Origin: Ipomoea triloba
Lineage: Eukaryota; Streptophyta; Magnoliopsida; Solanales; Convolvulaceae
Reading direction: 5' to 3'
Assembly: GCF_003576645.1 (NCBI RefSeq)
Contig: NC_044920.1
Coordinates: forward strand, 14,453,865-14,517,864
DNA: 64,000 nucleotides
The notes beneath the pieces are model-generated. The model was not told where the DNA came from, made no database searches, and saw only the letters and a program-made list of their open reading frames with translations. Shown piece by piece: positions 1 through 12,115 of this stretch; the first letter of the stretch is position 1, and each line of letters opens with the position of its first letter. The position numbers and the translations under genes were made by a program.

Positions 1-1
1 G

Positions 2-759
2 TTGTGGAATGGAAGAAAACCGAATGTAAGCCACTTCCACTCATTCGGGTGCAAATGCTATATTCACAACAATGGGAAGACTCAACGAAGAACTTTTAAA
101 GAAAAGGCAGATGATGGAGTATTTCTGGGATACTCATCGACAAGCAAAGCACTCTTATTGGTGCAAATCTATGTGGACGATATCATTTTTGGTAGCACCA
201 ATCCAGACTTGTGCGAGAAGTTCTCCAGTTTGATGAAAGGAAAGTTCGAGATGAGCATGATGGGAGAGCTCAACTACTTCCTTGGACTACAAGTGAGACA
301 GCTTAAGGAAGGTATCTTCATCAACCAGGAGAAATACACCAAGGATCTGCTCAGGAAATACAACATAGAAGGGAAATCCTCAGTCAAAGTACCTATGGGA
401 ACCTCTCTACGTATCGATGTCGACAGCGAAGGTCGAGAGGTCGATCAAACCACTTATCGAGGTATCATCGGATCTCTTCTTTATTTAACTGCAAGTAGAC
501 CAGACATATCCTTTGCAGTAGGTGTATGTGCTAGATTTCAGGCAAGTCCTAAGGAAAGTCACCTAAATGCATCCAAAAAGATTCTTAGATATCTAAAGGG
601 TACGCAGAGTGTTGGGCTCTGGTATTCGAAAGGTGGATCTTTCGAACTTATGGGTTATTCAGATGCGGACTTTGCCGGTTGTAAGATAGATCGAAAGAGC
701 ACATCAGGGACATGTCAGTTTCTAGGTGGAAGACTTGTCTCATGGTTTAGCAAGAAACA
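2..759 (+). pseudogene. SIRE-like copia polyprotein fragment with internal deletion
   Basis: One open frame enters from the left edge. Residues 1-45 match the integrase C-terminal region of Ty1/copia (WNGRKPNVSHFHSFGC, then FLGYSS). At about nt 150 the frame jumps straight into reverse transcriptase at YVDDIIFGST, so the end of integrase and the first part of RT are missing in frame. RT and RNase H then run through LNYFLGLQ, ASRPDISFAVG and DADFAGCKIDRKSTSG to the assembly gap. The wording (KFEMSMMGELNYFLGLQ) is typical of the SIRE/Maximus lineage. It cannot encode a working polymerase. The junction is seen directly; the lineage is from memory of the family. Confidence 0.85.
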
Positions 760-855
760 NNNNNNNNNNNNNNNNNNNNNNNNNNNNNNNNNNNNNNNNN
801 NNNNNNNNNNNNNNNNNNNNNNNNNNNNNNNNNNNNNNNNNNNNNNNNNNNNNNN
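760..855. other. Assembly gap (96 N)
   Basis: Run of N inside the RNase H part of the SIRE-like fragment. Nothing can be said about its content or true size. Confidence 0.99.
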
Positions 856-1211
856 AAAGGGAAGTTTTTAGTGCAATCCTTCCAGGGAGTTTCTGGAAGA
901 AGAGTGGACGTAGGCGGGTTGGCCGAACCACTTAAAAATCTCTCTTGCATTTACTTTCTATTTTTATCTCTCGCTAACTTCTCGATTGCACTGCATATAA
1001 TCACACCTCTCGAACTAACCCAAACTCGTGCTAACTAAAAGGGGATAACATTTCCGCTGCGCATAAAACTTTGTCTTCACCTCGTGAGGTATCGAACCTA
1101 AACATCCTAAGTTCAATACACACGAGAGGTCGAAAAGATTTGCAAAATCTTATACAAGTCTATTCACCCCCCCCCCCTCTAGACTTGTACCCCATCCCCT
1201 TGGGACCAACA
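856..1211 (+). repeat. Probable 3' LTR remnant of the SIRE-like element
   Basis: Noncoding sequence with the look of a SIRE-type U5 region: a GTGGACGTAGGCGGGTTGG segment, a poly-C run at about 1167-1178 followed by TCTAGACTTGTA, and an end at GGGACCAACA. Immediately afterwards (about 1212) an unrelated copia RT frame starts in mid-domain, so this LTR end looks like the right boundary of an element that inserted into the next one. The 5' end lies in or before the gap. Confidence 0.55.
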
Positions 1212-1842
1212 AAAACAAGCCCCAAAGCAATGATATGAAAAGTTTCACAAAACTCTAATAGACCTGGGTTACTCGTCTAACCGGTCAGATACTTGCTTGT
1301 ACACTAAAGAGATAAAGTCTAAAGTTGTGATTATATGCCTCTATGTAGATGATATGCTAATTTTTAGCTCAAATATTGAAACAATAAATGAGGCCAAGAG
1401 AACGCTCTGTGGTAAATTTGATATGAAGGATCTGGGTGAAGCCGATGTGATACTCGGGATAAAAGTTACAAAAATCGAGGAGGGATATCTTCTATCCCAA
1501 AGTCATTATACAAAAAAACTTCTAAAGAAGTTCAACAGTTATGAGGTAACCCCAGCTAAAACCCCTTATGATCCTAGTCTCAAACTTTCAAAAAATGCTA
1601 AGGCCAGTGTGTCTCAAGAAAAATATGCAAAGATAATTGAGAGTCTAATGTTCTTGATGAACTACACTAGACCCGACATTGCATTCGCAGTGAACAAACT
1701 CAGTCGCTATACACACAACCCAAGTGCTCCACATGGGGATGCACTAAAAAGAGTACTCAGGTACCTAAGGGGTACTATAGACTGGGGTCTTAACTATACA
1801 GGATTCCCGGCTGTGATGGAAGGGTTCTGTGATATACTATGA
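1212..1842 (+). pseudogene. Copia reverse transcriptase fragment, second family
   Basis: RT fragment of a different copia family. The frame begins APKQ, then a TGA at 1227-1229 where the family has Trp, then [16 protein letters not shown]. The catalytic box is YVDDMLIF, followed by [18 protein letters not shown] and [15 protein letters not shown]. It ends at 1842 in a stop just after GLNYTGFP, so most of RNase H is absent. The 5' part of the element is presumably left of the window, separated by the SIRE-like insertion. Confidence 0.8.
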
Positions 1843-1884
1843 GTTAATACTGATATACACATTATCTCCATTTCTACAACTAAT

Positions 1885-3400
1885 GGAATTATTTATTTAT
1901 TACCTCAACATATTTTGATGTTATAAACATCATAAAAAGCTTAATGATATTAACTCATGATTATAAAGACAAATTTTTGAAATAAAGGACTTGGAAAAAC
2001 CAAGTATTATCTCGACCTATAAATCAGGTACTTCGTTGAAAGAAATTTTATACACCAATTAGATTATCTTTGGAAAAATATCTTTGACACATTTTATATG
2101 GATAAGTACCACCGACTTATCACACTAACGGCTGTCCAATAATCTCTTAAAGTGGATAAAAAGACCATTAGACTCAAAGAAGATAATGATGACATTTTGG
2201 GACTGGAAGTCCATTACTTCATTGCTATTGGGACACAATTGTAGAACCAAAAGTTCCATGATCACATCAAGACTAACATTGTCCTTGCAATGAAATTGCT
2301 AACAACACCTAGTGTTCCTCCTACAATTAATTATCAAAATAATATTCAAATATCCCCCAGTATCTTTGATTTATAACAAATTTTGAAATTTATGTGATAT
2401 ATCGATGTGTGTATTCATAGACCACTTGGGTATTGACTCTTTTTTATCCCCATGATGCCAAATCCAAACTAGCTATGTTTTGTTTTACCTCCATTGTCCT
2501 ATGTGAGGATAATAAAGTTTGTCTTATACAAATTATAAGTGGGTATGTTTAAAGACAAATTATATAGATATTCAACCCACGTAAGTTCCAGACGAGTCAC
2601 GAGATTATTGTATAAAATGATAAACTCTAGTGACAATTCTGAAGATTGTATCGTGTCCATCCTCTACACTCCTTTCGAAACAATGATTTTACTTAAAGTC
2701 ATGTAGAACTTGAAGATTATTATCTTCAGGGGGAGACTGGGAGTACATTTACATGAATCAATCTTGAAGATTATTGAGTCTTAAAAGACTAGCAGTTATA
2801 CTCTTTTGCATAACATACGAATGCATATATACCATGTACTCTTTTCCTCACTAGATTTTCTCCCATGGAGTTTTTTTTAGTGTGGTTTTTAACAAGTCAT
2901 GAGTATGATATAGTTATGTTGATGGGAAAAAGTTGCAAATAAATACTTAGAAAAACCCCAAAATCCTAAAGATTAAGACTTGAAGGCTTATGGTTGTACT
3001 ATTTTTCCCTTAACTAAGTTTTTCCCACAGGATTTTCTTAAGTTACGATTTTTAATGAGGCAACCAGTACAATATATGATTTTAAAAATATCATGTAATC
3101 TTTTCTTCAACTAGGTTTTTCCCACGTGATTTTCTTAGTGAAGTTTTTAATGAGGCATGAATATATTTTAAATACATTACTCATATATCGTGTACTCTTT
3201 TCTTGACTAGGTTTTTTCCACGGAATTTTTCTAGCGAGTTTTTACGAGGCATGATTTTGGAAAAATAATGTCCAAGGGGGAGTGTTATAAATATATAATA
3301 AGTGGACATTATTAGTTTAATGGATGTAACGGTCCGTCATTAAACCTATGCATTATTGTATCCATTAACCCATTATTACCTTTGTACTATGTGTATATAC
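1885..3400 (+). mobile_element. Old copia remnant related to the 16990-22990 element
   Basis: No useful open frame, but the segment follows 21260-22720 base for base in many places: a MKDLGKPK-like stretch near 1985, the paired CTAGGTTTTTCCCAC / GAGGTTTTTAATGAGGC motifs, a polypurine tract AAGGGGGAG (about 3274-3282) and an LTR start TGTTATAAATATATAATAAG at 3283. The LTR runs into TA repeats at about 3390. It has diverged much more than the 17-23 kb copy and is an older member of the same non-coding-like family. Confidence 0.7.
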
Positions 3401-3434
3401 ATACATATATATATATATGTGTATATGTATATAT

Positions 3435-3468
<34 letters not shown>

Positions 3469-3485
3469 GTATATACATATACATA
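3395..3485. repeat. TA/TG-rich microsatellite
   Basis: Imperfect (TA)n with TATATG and TATACA units. Open frames across it are artefacts. It is the target into which the next element inserted. Confidence 0.9.
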
Positions 3486-5625
3486 TAGGGGCTGGATCTA
3501 ATGAGATCACCATATTAGATGAGATCATGAGATCACATCTCAACCATCTATAAAATTGGAATGAATGGTTATGATTGATATTCAAATATCATTTATATTA
3601 GGACAAAATTAATTCAAAAGGATGGAATTGTAATTTGATAATGGAAATAAATGAAATATAATAATTTCCATATATTAAGGAATCCTAATCATGGTAACCC
3701 ATTATATACTTTTTTGTTTCTTTGTGTGGTATTAACCAAAAAAATAGTGAGAAAAATAAAGAAAGGATATTAGACGTCCGGACGCGGTAATGGCGAACAA
3801 CATTGCCAGTAAGTTCCGTCTGAAATTTTTATTTATTTTTGGTTTGTAGGTGTGTGCGTTCATGGAGTTAGGTGTGTGCGAAAGCCTGTTGGAACAGTAC
3901 TCTAACATGTGCCCTCTTTTAGCGTGTGTGCACACAGTCTTGGTGGTTGGTGCAACTTTGATTGGAGTGTATTAGGTGCATTTCAGCGGTGTAGTGTTCA
4001 TTCCATGTTCATGAGAATATTTTATCACACACACATGATCAACAACGTTTGTTTATTGCAAACAGTGTGCATATGACTACCGTAATACACGCAAAATAAT
4101 GACAAGTCAATGAATAGGTTGACATCTTTTTTTTATCGCGGTACTTTTGATTATAATGGGAACTGTAGGTGTGAGCATTTGTGAGTTTGGGTGTGTGCAC
4201 AATTCTGTAGGAACATTAGTCGTGGGTGTGGACCAGTGTGAATTGTTGGTTGTGCATGTTTTGTGAAATGTTGTTTTTTTTTTTGTTATTCATATGTGTG
4301 TGCATTTGTGAGTTCGGGTGTGTGCATAATTCTGTAGGAATATTTATGAGCCTAATTGGCGTGAGGTGTGTGCATTAGTGAATTTCGACATGAACAAGAG
4401 TGTGTTACAATATTTATGAGCCTAATTGGCGCGAGTGCAAATTAGGAGTTACCCCCCACCCCCCCCCACACACACATATCAAGACGTTTAATTTAATAAT
4501 TCATAGGGATTGAACTTCGTTTATAGCGATAAACCGTATTCCTTTGAATTTTTTGCATCTTGATTGAAACATTTTAGAATTTCATGAATGTGTTTGCATT
4601 TACTAAGTCAGGTGGGTGCATAGTACTAATAATTATTCTACCCGCTTAATTTTTAATATGTCTACTACCACATGCGTGTGCAGACCCTAGTGAAGCTGTG
4701 TGCATTTTGCTGAACGTAAACGGGTACCACGTTTGATTTATTCTTGTGTGGGTGCATATGACGTTTGTTACAAAAGAAACTAAGATAATAAATAAATTAA
4801 GAAAATGGACTATAACCAACCTACTAACCAACATTCAACAGTTAATATTTAGTGGTTCTAACATGAAAGTGTTTGTATGTGTGGTTTACAGCGTGTGCAT
4901 TTTACTGACCAAGTCTGTCCCGCACACCCCAACACGAATAAATAATTTTGATACATTATAAAAATACAACAATTCCCCCATACAACAACAAACATAAAGC
5001 AGGGAATTTCTTGCAAGAACTACACACATAAAACAATCAAACACCGTGCATCACCCCTTCGAATATCACAATCCCGCCATGAAATGTGAAGACGTCTAGG
5101 CTTTAACTGTTTGACCTTTATATCTAAAGCAGGGAACCCGACATCCTCGAAGAATACCAAGAGCAAATCATACTACAAAAAGAAAAAAAAAATGATGAAA
5201 ACGCACACATTAGCTAAAATCAAGTTAAAATCGAAATATCTGGAACACCACCGGACGACCTATTCCTAAGCCGCTTGGACCGCCTGGAAGAAGAGCCAGC
5301 CATGGAGATGTTTTGGTATGCACACACAGATGGCGTCTGGTTTCATCACGGATAAACAATATACGGAAGACAGAGACGATTGGGATGCATCTTTTATGAA
5401 TACCAATCGCATGAGGAAACAACTACTAAATAATACCTAATTTAAAATGGGTAATAAATTAACCAAAAAGTAAAAAGACTGAACAACCCCTCTCTATACC
5501 ATTAATTACTTAAAATAATCTAAAACCCTACATAAAATCTGAACCATTAAAAAAAATAATTGATGACCACGATCTAATCTCACAATCTCGTCTAATTAAG
5601 GTGATCTCACTGGATCCAAATCCTA
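3486..5625. mobile_element. Non-autonomous element with imperfect inverted ends
   Basis: Left end TAGGGGCTGGATCTAATGAG; right end, read from the other strand, TAGGATTTGGATCCAGTGAG. Both continue with GATCACC and a second GAGAT. Both flanks are TA microsatellite, so the TSD cannot be read. The inside has no supported gene. It is rich in GTGTGTGCAT words (4160-4400 and 4650-4900) and has a 20-odd-base repeat around TTTATGAGCCTAATTGGCG (about 4349 and 4412). The class is uncertain: Helitron-like or MULE-like non-autonomous repeat. The element at 48556-61589 has similar ends. Confidence 0.5.
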
Positions 5626-5629
5626 CACA

Positions 5630-5746
5630 TATATATATATATATATATATGTATATGTACATACATATATGTACATACATATATATATATATATATGTAC
5701 ATACATATATGTACATACATATATATATATATGTACATACATATAT

Positions 5747-5788
<42 letters not shown>

Positions 5789-6085
5789 NATATATATATA
5801 TACATATACGTACATACATATATATATATATATATATGTACATACATATACATACATATATATANNNNNNNNNNNNNNNNNNNNNNNNNNNNNNNNNNNN
5901 NNNNNNNNNNNNNNNNNNNNNNNNNNNNNNNNNNNNNNNNNNNNNNNNNNNNNNNNNNNNNNNNNNNNNNNNNNNNNNNNNNNNNNNNNNNNNNNNNNNN
6001 NNNNNNNNNNNNNNNNNNNNNNNNNNNNNNNNNNNNNNNNNNNNNNNNNNNNNNNNNNNNNNNNNNNNNNNNNNNNNNNNNNNNN

Positions 6086-6135
<50 letters not shown>
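5630..6135. repeat. Long TA/TACATA satellite with assembly gap 5865-6085
   Basis: Hundreds of bases of (TA)n with interspersed GTACATACATA units that are self-complementary, plus a single N at 5789 and a 221-N gap. The many tyrosine/isoleucine frames over it are artefacts of the repeat. The assembler probably failed because the array is long and palindromic. Confidence 0.95.
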
Positions 6136-6139
<4 letters not shown>

Positions 6140-6605
6140 ACAATGTATTGGAATGGTTGATTTTTGTTAATGAAAGATTTACATTCTTCCCTTTTCTCTA
6201 TTTATGATTATATCTTGCAATAGTTTATCGATTAGAAGTTAAGGGACAACGAGCACCTAAATACAACACCAACATAAATAATTAATAATATGTAAAGAAA
6301 AAGGTTATTAGGTCATATTCAAACTAATTGTTCAAATCCATTGTGCATTCATTTTGGCAGATTTATATTCTGTTAACATCAAGCCATGGATTTGTAGAGA
6401 TGCCTAAGAAAACCATACGTCTATTATGGTATAAGAAAACCAGCCATCAGGGAATATATTTTATATTTCCTTATTAAATGCCTTGAAGAATAGAAATAGA
6501 AAACGTGAGACTAGGACGAGAAATAGAGAAATGACAATTCAAAAATTAAAAAAAATATTTTTTAAAATTTTTAAAAAATATTTTTTAAATTTTTTTAAAA
6601 ATATA
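6136..6605. other. Start of block A, noncoding
   Basis: No gene seen. From about 6280 it matches block C at 37551 onward (for example AACATCAAGCCATGGATTTG in both) and again at 38690 (AGAGAAATGACAATT). A very AT-rich palindromic stretch lies at 6540-6600. Confidence 0.7.
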
Positions 6606-6871
6606 CTCCCTCTATCTCATTGTATCTGTCCTAGCTACTATTCATTGGTCAAACCAACTCTTAGCTTTCTTCTTTATTTATTTTCTTTATTATTTGTTAC
6701 CTATTTTTAAATTTTATTTTTTTATATGTCTAATAGTACTTTTAGTGTAGTTTCTAAATATATAAATTTTGTATATTAATACTAAACTTAATATTATTAA
6801 AATTTAAATTAAAAATAAGTTCAGTCAAATATCGTTAACCGAACCAGACACATAATATGGGACGAAGGGAG
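6606..6871. mobile_element. Stowaway-like MITE 1
   Basis: Inverted ends CTCCCTCTATCTC and CTCCCTTCGTCCC (from the other strand), flanked by TA on both sides (6604-6605, 6872-6873). 266 bp, no coding capacity. The same family occurs at 34437 and 61727. Stowaway elements are moved by Tc1/mariner transposase. Confidence 0.85.
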
Positions 6872-7052
6872 TAGCAAACAAAAAGTGAAAATATAACAAT
6901 GTAAGAGCAAATTTTTAAATATTTTTTTATATGAAAAAATATTAATTATAAAACGTAGTGCCTAATAAATAGTTAAATAATACATACGGAGTATCAATTA
7001 TAACTATGTCAATTTAAAATAAAAATTCAATATCTAGACTTTTTTCTTTTTG

Positions 7053-7130
7053 AGTACTACTAAAACTTGTGACTTCTCACTTGGGAAGGCCACAATTATG
7101 CCGCTTAACTACAAGATCTTTGGCAAGTAT
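7053..7130 (-). mobile_element. Partial tRNA-derived SINE-like copy
   Basis: Short minus-strand match to the SINE-like family best seen at 8612-8768: a B-box-like region around AACTTGTGAC and the GGCCACAATTATGCCGCTTAAC segment that carries the A-box complement. Degenerate and truncated. Confidence 0.4.
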
Positions 7131-7359
7131 TATAATTGTTTATATTTTCTTTAACATCATCATAACAAACAAATACAGACTTACTATGTAAATATATAAT
7201 TTGACAAACGAAAAGATGTGATAGTTTTTTACGTTTATAAATTCGTATGCCCAATTAAAAAAAATGGGATGAAAAGTTGTTTTATTTTTGGTTGAAATTT
7301 TTAAAAAATATTTAATTTGGGTCTAAAACACGTTTTTAATATATATATTTTTTGAATAC

Positions 7360-7480
7360 AGTTGACCCTATTACATTATAGTATGGTCAATATCGCCTCC
7401 ACTAAAACTCATATCATGACCTCCCACATGAGAAACTCACTACATGCCATCTTAACACAAAGTGCTTGGCATATATATAT
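7360..7480 (-). mobile_element. SINE-like copy, minus strand
   Basis: Contains CGCCTCCACTAAAACTCA, TCATGACCTCCCACATGAG and CACTACATGCCATCTTAACA, in the same order as the family copy at 8612-8768. The tRNA-like promoter boxes are degenerate. Confidence 0.45.
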
Positions 7481-8029
7481 GGGTCAAAAAATTTTTCAGG
7501 GTTTAAATTTTTTAAAACTACTAAGGTAGAAACATGTTTTTAAAAAAATATTTAGATAAAAAACACATGCTTTAAAATTTTTTATTAGTTAGAAAATTGT
7601 ATGGAAATGTTTCCATATGAGTTTTTGCCCAGGAGCATTTACTAACTTCAAAATGAGTTATTTCTTTTCATAAAAATGAAAAACTAGATAATGAAAAATT
7701 GAAAATTCCATTCTACAATAACAACAACAACAACAATAATAATAATAATAGCCACTTTAATTGTATATAAAATACATTTTGAATTTATTAACGCCAACCA
7801 AACGCCCCCAGTAGGCTTCTAGTCAAACTTGGATCGCTCCCTTAACTAATTGTCATTTTTCTTATCCGCTCAGACTTTTTTTTTTTTTTTTCAAACTTTA
7901 GTTTTGACCATTTTATAGTAAACTACCAAACATACTCCCACTTAAACCATATGCTATTGAAATGACATCCAACTAATTAACTGCACAGTAACAAACTTTA
8001 TACATTAAAATTCCTATATATTTCTATTA

Positions 8030-8475
8030 GGGTCACACTTGTGCGAGACCGTCTCACGGATCCTTATTCGTGAGACGGGTCGGGTCGGGTCAAAGCACCA
8101 TGCAAATGCCATACTTATATGTACAAATCTCACACTTATATGCTCAAATATAACACTAATCAAAAATACAATTTTTGTTACTTATAAGAGAAAAAGTAAT
8201 ACATTTTTCATAATAAGTAATGTTGACAAGTGCCTCTCACTTATAAGGGCAAATATAATACTTTTGAGGAAAAATGTAATACTTTAAATCGAAATGTAAA
8301 AGTATTGTATTTACCCTTAAAAGTATTACATTTATCCTAATAAGTAACAAAAAATTTTATTCCTGATTAGTATTACATTTGAGCATATAAGTATGGTATT
8401 TGTGCATATAAGTGTCACATTTGCATCTTGACCCGACCCGTCTCATGATGAGACGGTCTCACACAAATTTTTGCC
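8030..8475. mobile_element. MULE-type foldback MITE with 9-bp TSD
   Basis: Ends carry near-complementary GTGCGAGACCGTCTCAC and GTGAGACCGTCTCAT, then GACGGGTCGGGTC on both arms. The interior is also largely self-complementary (arms meet near 8270). It is flanked by the 9-bp repeat TTTCTATTA at 8021-8029 and 8476-8484, the TSD size of Mutator-like elements. No coding capacity. The GAGACGGTCTCAC end is a common plant MITE terminus. Confidence 0.8.
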
Positions 8476-8607
8476 TTTCTATTAACATTAAAATCTGCAT
8501 ATAAGTATGGTATTTGTGCATATAAGTGCCACATTTGCATCTTGACCCGACTCATGGTGAGACGGTCTCACACAAGTTTTTGTCTTTCTATTAATATTAA
8601 AATCTGT
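8375..8607 (+). repeat. Tandem duplication of MITE end plus flank
   Basis: About 119 bp beginning GCATATAAGTATGGTATTTG is repeated directly from about 8494. Each copy holds the right end of the MITE, the TTTCTATTA repeat and host sequence ending TTAAAATCTG. Only a few bases differ, so the duplication followed the MITE insertion. Confidence 0.85.
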
Positions 8608-8611
8608 TAGG

Positions 8612-8768
8612 ATATCTAGACTTTACATTGTAGTATCTATTCATTTATACTTTTCTCAACCTGTTGAAGCACAAAGAGTCAATTTTGATATCTCCTCCAC
8701 TGAGGCTCAAACTCATGACCTTTCATTTGAGGGAGGCCACTACATGCCGCTTGGCTAGATAACTAGAC
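8612..8768 (-). mobile_element. tRNA-derived SINE-like element (best minus-strand copy)
   Basis: Read on the minus strand it has an A-box-like TAGCCAAGCGGCATG, then a B-box-like GAGTTTGAGCC about 50 bases on, then CAACAGGTTGAGAAAAG. Flanked by the short repeat CTAGACTT (about 8617 and 8763). Copies or fragments at 7053, 7360, 32881 and 44262 make it a family. Moved by LINE machinery if it is a SINE. Confidence 0.6.
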
Positions 8769-8812
8769 TTAAATTTCCTTATTTAGGTATAAATATAATA
8801 AGTATTTTAGGG

Positions 8813-9313
8813 GTGCATTACATTAAGACTTTTATATATACTTTTAATTTTTTAAATACTTTTAAAGTGATAGATTTTAAATGACTTTCATATAATCCTT
8901 CTAAACATTCATAGAATTTTCTAGACTTTTATAAACTTTGTATGAGTCTATAAAGCCTGTATGACAAATATTTATAAACTTTTAAAAACTTTTTAATATT
9001 TAAAAGTATACAAAAAGTCATTAAAACTCTAAATTAACACTCTTAGAAACATTTCATAACTTCTATTAATGCATTATTTATAATTTTCTTACAATAACTT
9101 TTAGAATAAATAATATATTCTTTATAGATCCTAATAAATTAATGCATTGCAGTAAAAATAAAACAAATGATTTTCACAAAAACTGTATTATTATACATAA
9201 CGACAATATCAATCAATTTTCACTAAAAAAAATAGTTCAAATACATAATCAAACTTTAATTTACTTCAAAAGTACTTACAAATATCCTTATTGCGTGGAA
9301 CAAAATTTAAGAA

Positions 9314-9359
<46 letters not shown>

Positions 9360-10740
9360 TCTCATTTGGACAATTTGAACATTATTCAATCATAGAGATC
9401 TTGTGGTGACATGAAATGTTAAATTGACATTGTTACCCTTCAAATAATTATTTAATTTATTTTTCTTCTCCAACACATTATTACTTATATGTATGGATGA
9501 TCACGATTCGGTTTGAACCTAACCAAACACTGTAGCAATCATACCGAAATAGTATGGACGGTTCTGGTTACGATTCAAAACCGAAAAAATGAAATTAAAT
9601 AATTGTTGAACCGTGAACTGGAACTTAATCACAGTCATATATAGTGAAAATGATCAACCACTTATTTTGATAAATCAGTACGGTTCAGTTCCAATTTCGA
9701 TTTTCAACCGCCAATCAAAACTTATTTATTTATTTATTTATTTTTATAATTTTATTTCTTATTTAAAAATAGTCTAAATTCAACAATTATTTTATTTTAT
9801 TTTAAGGGCAAAAATGTCAACTTAACATTACAGGGGAGAAAAACTACCACTTTTAAAATAACTTAGGGGGAAAAACTGCCACTTTAATAACACAGGAGGA
9901 AAAAGTGCTATAAGCACATATCATAGGGGGAAAAACTGTTCTTTATTTTTCATGTTCAACCATCCCATAACCTTGAAACTAATATCACTATAAAAGTTCG
10001 AAAGTTCCTTAATAACATCCAACAATCATTTTTTTTTCCTTTTCTACACCAAACTATGGATATCATAAGCAATTGAGGCAAGAGTGTTATAGATAAATTC
10101 TCTAACACATTAAATCAATTTATTGTTTCCGTAGTTGAACTATTTATTCCATTCAAATTCGATCCAATTTTTTCTTTTTTGAATAATATTTTGTTGAAGT
10201 TGATTCCACATTTATCTCTTGAGATATTATTGATGAAATATATTGTGAGAATGGTGGATCTTGGGAATCTACTTTTACTTCATTTTGTGTAAATTTGTCT
10301 TTAACAAAATGTTGATGAATTCTATACTGATTATCTTCTTCAATGTCATAGGTTCTTGCATTAGTTTCATAACGCAATCAGATAGAGTTTTTTCCTATAA
10401 TAGTATTAATACTCTCAAATACAAATGCAAAATCTTCATAGTCGGCAACAATATATGTGCATAGGTTTGTATGAGTGGGATGAGACTAGAGAAGAAAAGA
10501 AAGTAGAAAAAAAAATATGAGCACTTATGAAAGTTATGAAACATACCCTTAAAATTTGTAGAGAAAGTTGAAAAGTTTGGGATTTGAGAGTTCGATTTTA
10601 ACTATTTATATTTGTAAGAAAAGTGTCTATATAAATCCTAATATGATAGTCTATAAGAGTCTTTTAAAAGTTTAAATTGAACACTATCAAATTTTTAAAG
10701 TCATTAAAAATCATTAACAATTTGTAGAAGTCAATAAACC
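8813..10740. mobile_element. Possible Harbinger-like insertion in block A
   Basis: This 1.9-kb stretch is absent from block C, where ATTTTAG at about 48480 runs directly into TTTAATTTGG. Its ends are loosely inverted (GGGTGCATTACATTAAG against GGGTTTATTGACTTCT), like PIF/Harbinger-type termini. Part of it (10550-10740) is shared with block B, so it may be old or the absence in C may be a deletion. Inside are an (AAT)n run (9313-9355) and short open frames with no recognisable product. Confidence 0.35.
9313..9356. repeat. (AAT)n microsatellite
   Basis: About 14 perfect AAT/ATA units. Simple repeat with no other content. Confidence 0.95.
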
Positions 10741-10945
10741 CTTTGTTTAATTTGGAAATAAAGATTTAAAAGGACCCTTCTCTGAGAATTCAGTTTTGGT
10801 CCAAAAGTATTTTGGAGTATACACAAGCAATAATGCAATATAATTAATTCAAGAAAAATATTAGTTGCCACCTTGAAATTATCTATTAAAGTTCACTTTT
10901 TTATATGACAATCACTACGCCAAATATTATTCATAAGTTTAAAAT

Positions 10946-11568
10946 GATCAAAGTAAATATAAGATCCTTGTACTATAGTGTTTTGTTTAATTGAGCACTT
11001 GTACTTTTATATTTTGTTCAATTTCATCCTTGTATTCTAAAAAGTTGGGTAATTAAAAACAATAGTTAATGGTGTTAATAATACCGTTAACATAGCTTAC
11101 GTGGGCGCTGATGTCATCGCTGCCACATCATGATATTTATATTCTAACTCATATATTATTTTATAAATATTTCAAATTAATTATTTTTACCACCAATATA
11201 TTACATTAATATGTTTAAAATAAATAATTACAAGCATGTTGACATCAAGTGTTCAAATCTCATTGGAGCATGGTTGTAATTATTTATTTTGGACATATTA
11301 ATGTAATATATTGGGCGTAAAAAAATTTTAATTTTAAATATCTATAAAGTAATACATAAGTTAAAATATAAATATCATGATGTGACGCTAATTACGTCAG
11401 CACCACATAAGTTAAATTAACAATAATATTAACACCGTTAACTATATATATTGTCCTAAATTATACCACTTTGTAAAGTACATGTACTAAATTGAAAAAA
11501 AAAATGAAGATAAAAGGACTAAATTGAACAAAACACTACAGTATAAGGACCTCATAGATACTTTGGCC
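10946..11568. mobile_element. MULE-type foldback MITE, 623 bp, 9-10 bp TSD
   Basis: Flanked by AGTTTAAAAT at 10936-10945 and 11569-11578. Long inverted ends: GTACTATAGTGTTTTGTT near the left end is matched on the other strand by ATACTGTAGTGTTTTGTT near the right end. Block B has the empty site (GTTTAAAATA at about 24272). The inside is AT-rich with a second inverted pair (AATAATTACAA / TTGTAATTATT). No gene. Confidence 0.85.
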
Positions 11569-11817
11569 AGTTTAAAATATATGATTTTTTTGTTTTAATT
11601 TCATTTGGTTATGTGTGAATTCATTAATCTCATCACAAGATAATAAAAATATAAAATGTTGAAAAAAAAATGCATTTTGGTCCCTTAATTATTCCTTGCT
11701 AGTGGTTTTAGTTCCTAACTTTTTACCATTGCAAAAAAATTGTAAGTTTAAACCCTATTAGATCAACAATAAAACTATTAAACACTATTAAAGTATTGCT
11801 TAGGTACATAGGTATTT

Positions 11818-12077
11818 TGATAAAATACAACTAGATGATAAGGGTAGTGTTGTATTTTTCCTCCTATCTAGTCTGTTATAACTGCCTGTAACAGCAGCTC
11901 ATCTAGTTTGTTATAACCTCTGTAACAGTAGCTCATATATAAGGCTATGGCCTTCAATTGTAAAGACAGAATTCATTACTGTAACTTCCATTTTGCTCCC
12001 ACCTCAATCTACTTCCAACTTAGCTCTCTAATTATCTCTCTTCTCCAGTTTAGATAGCATGAATTGAGACTTCATCA
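11818..12077 (+). repeat. 5' LTR of copia element 1
   Basis: Begins TGATAAAATACAACTAG and ends GAGACTTCATCA. It contains paired GTTATAACTGCCTGTAACAG / GTTATAACCTCTGTAACAG repeats and a TATATAAGGCTATGG TATA-like stretch at about 11937, which probably drives transcription. Confidence 0.95.
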
Positions 12078-12090
12078 TGGTATCAGAGCC
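12078..12090 (+). promoter_or_regulatory. Primer binding site (initiator Met tRNA type)
   Basis: TGGTATCAGAGCC directly follows the LTR, the standard plant copia primer site. Confidence 0.95.
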
Positions 12091-12115
12091 TCATCGGAGC
12101 TATGCCGCAGCAGTC

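Noticed and set aside
5601..6207. Overlapping 160-180-codon Tyr/Ile frames on both strands
   Set aside because: They are translations of (TA)n repeats and of N; the same applies at 3356-3585, 46278-46651 and 59941-60706.
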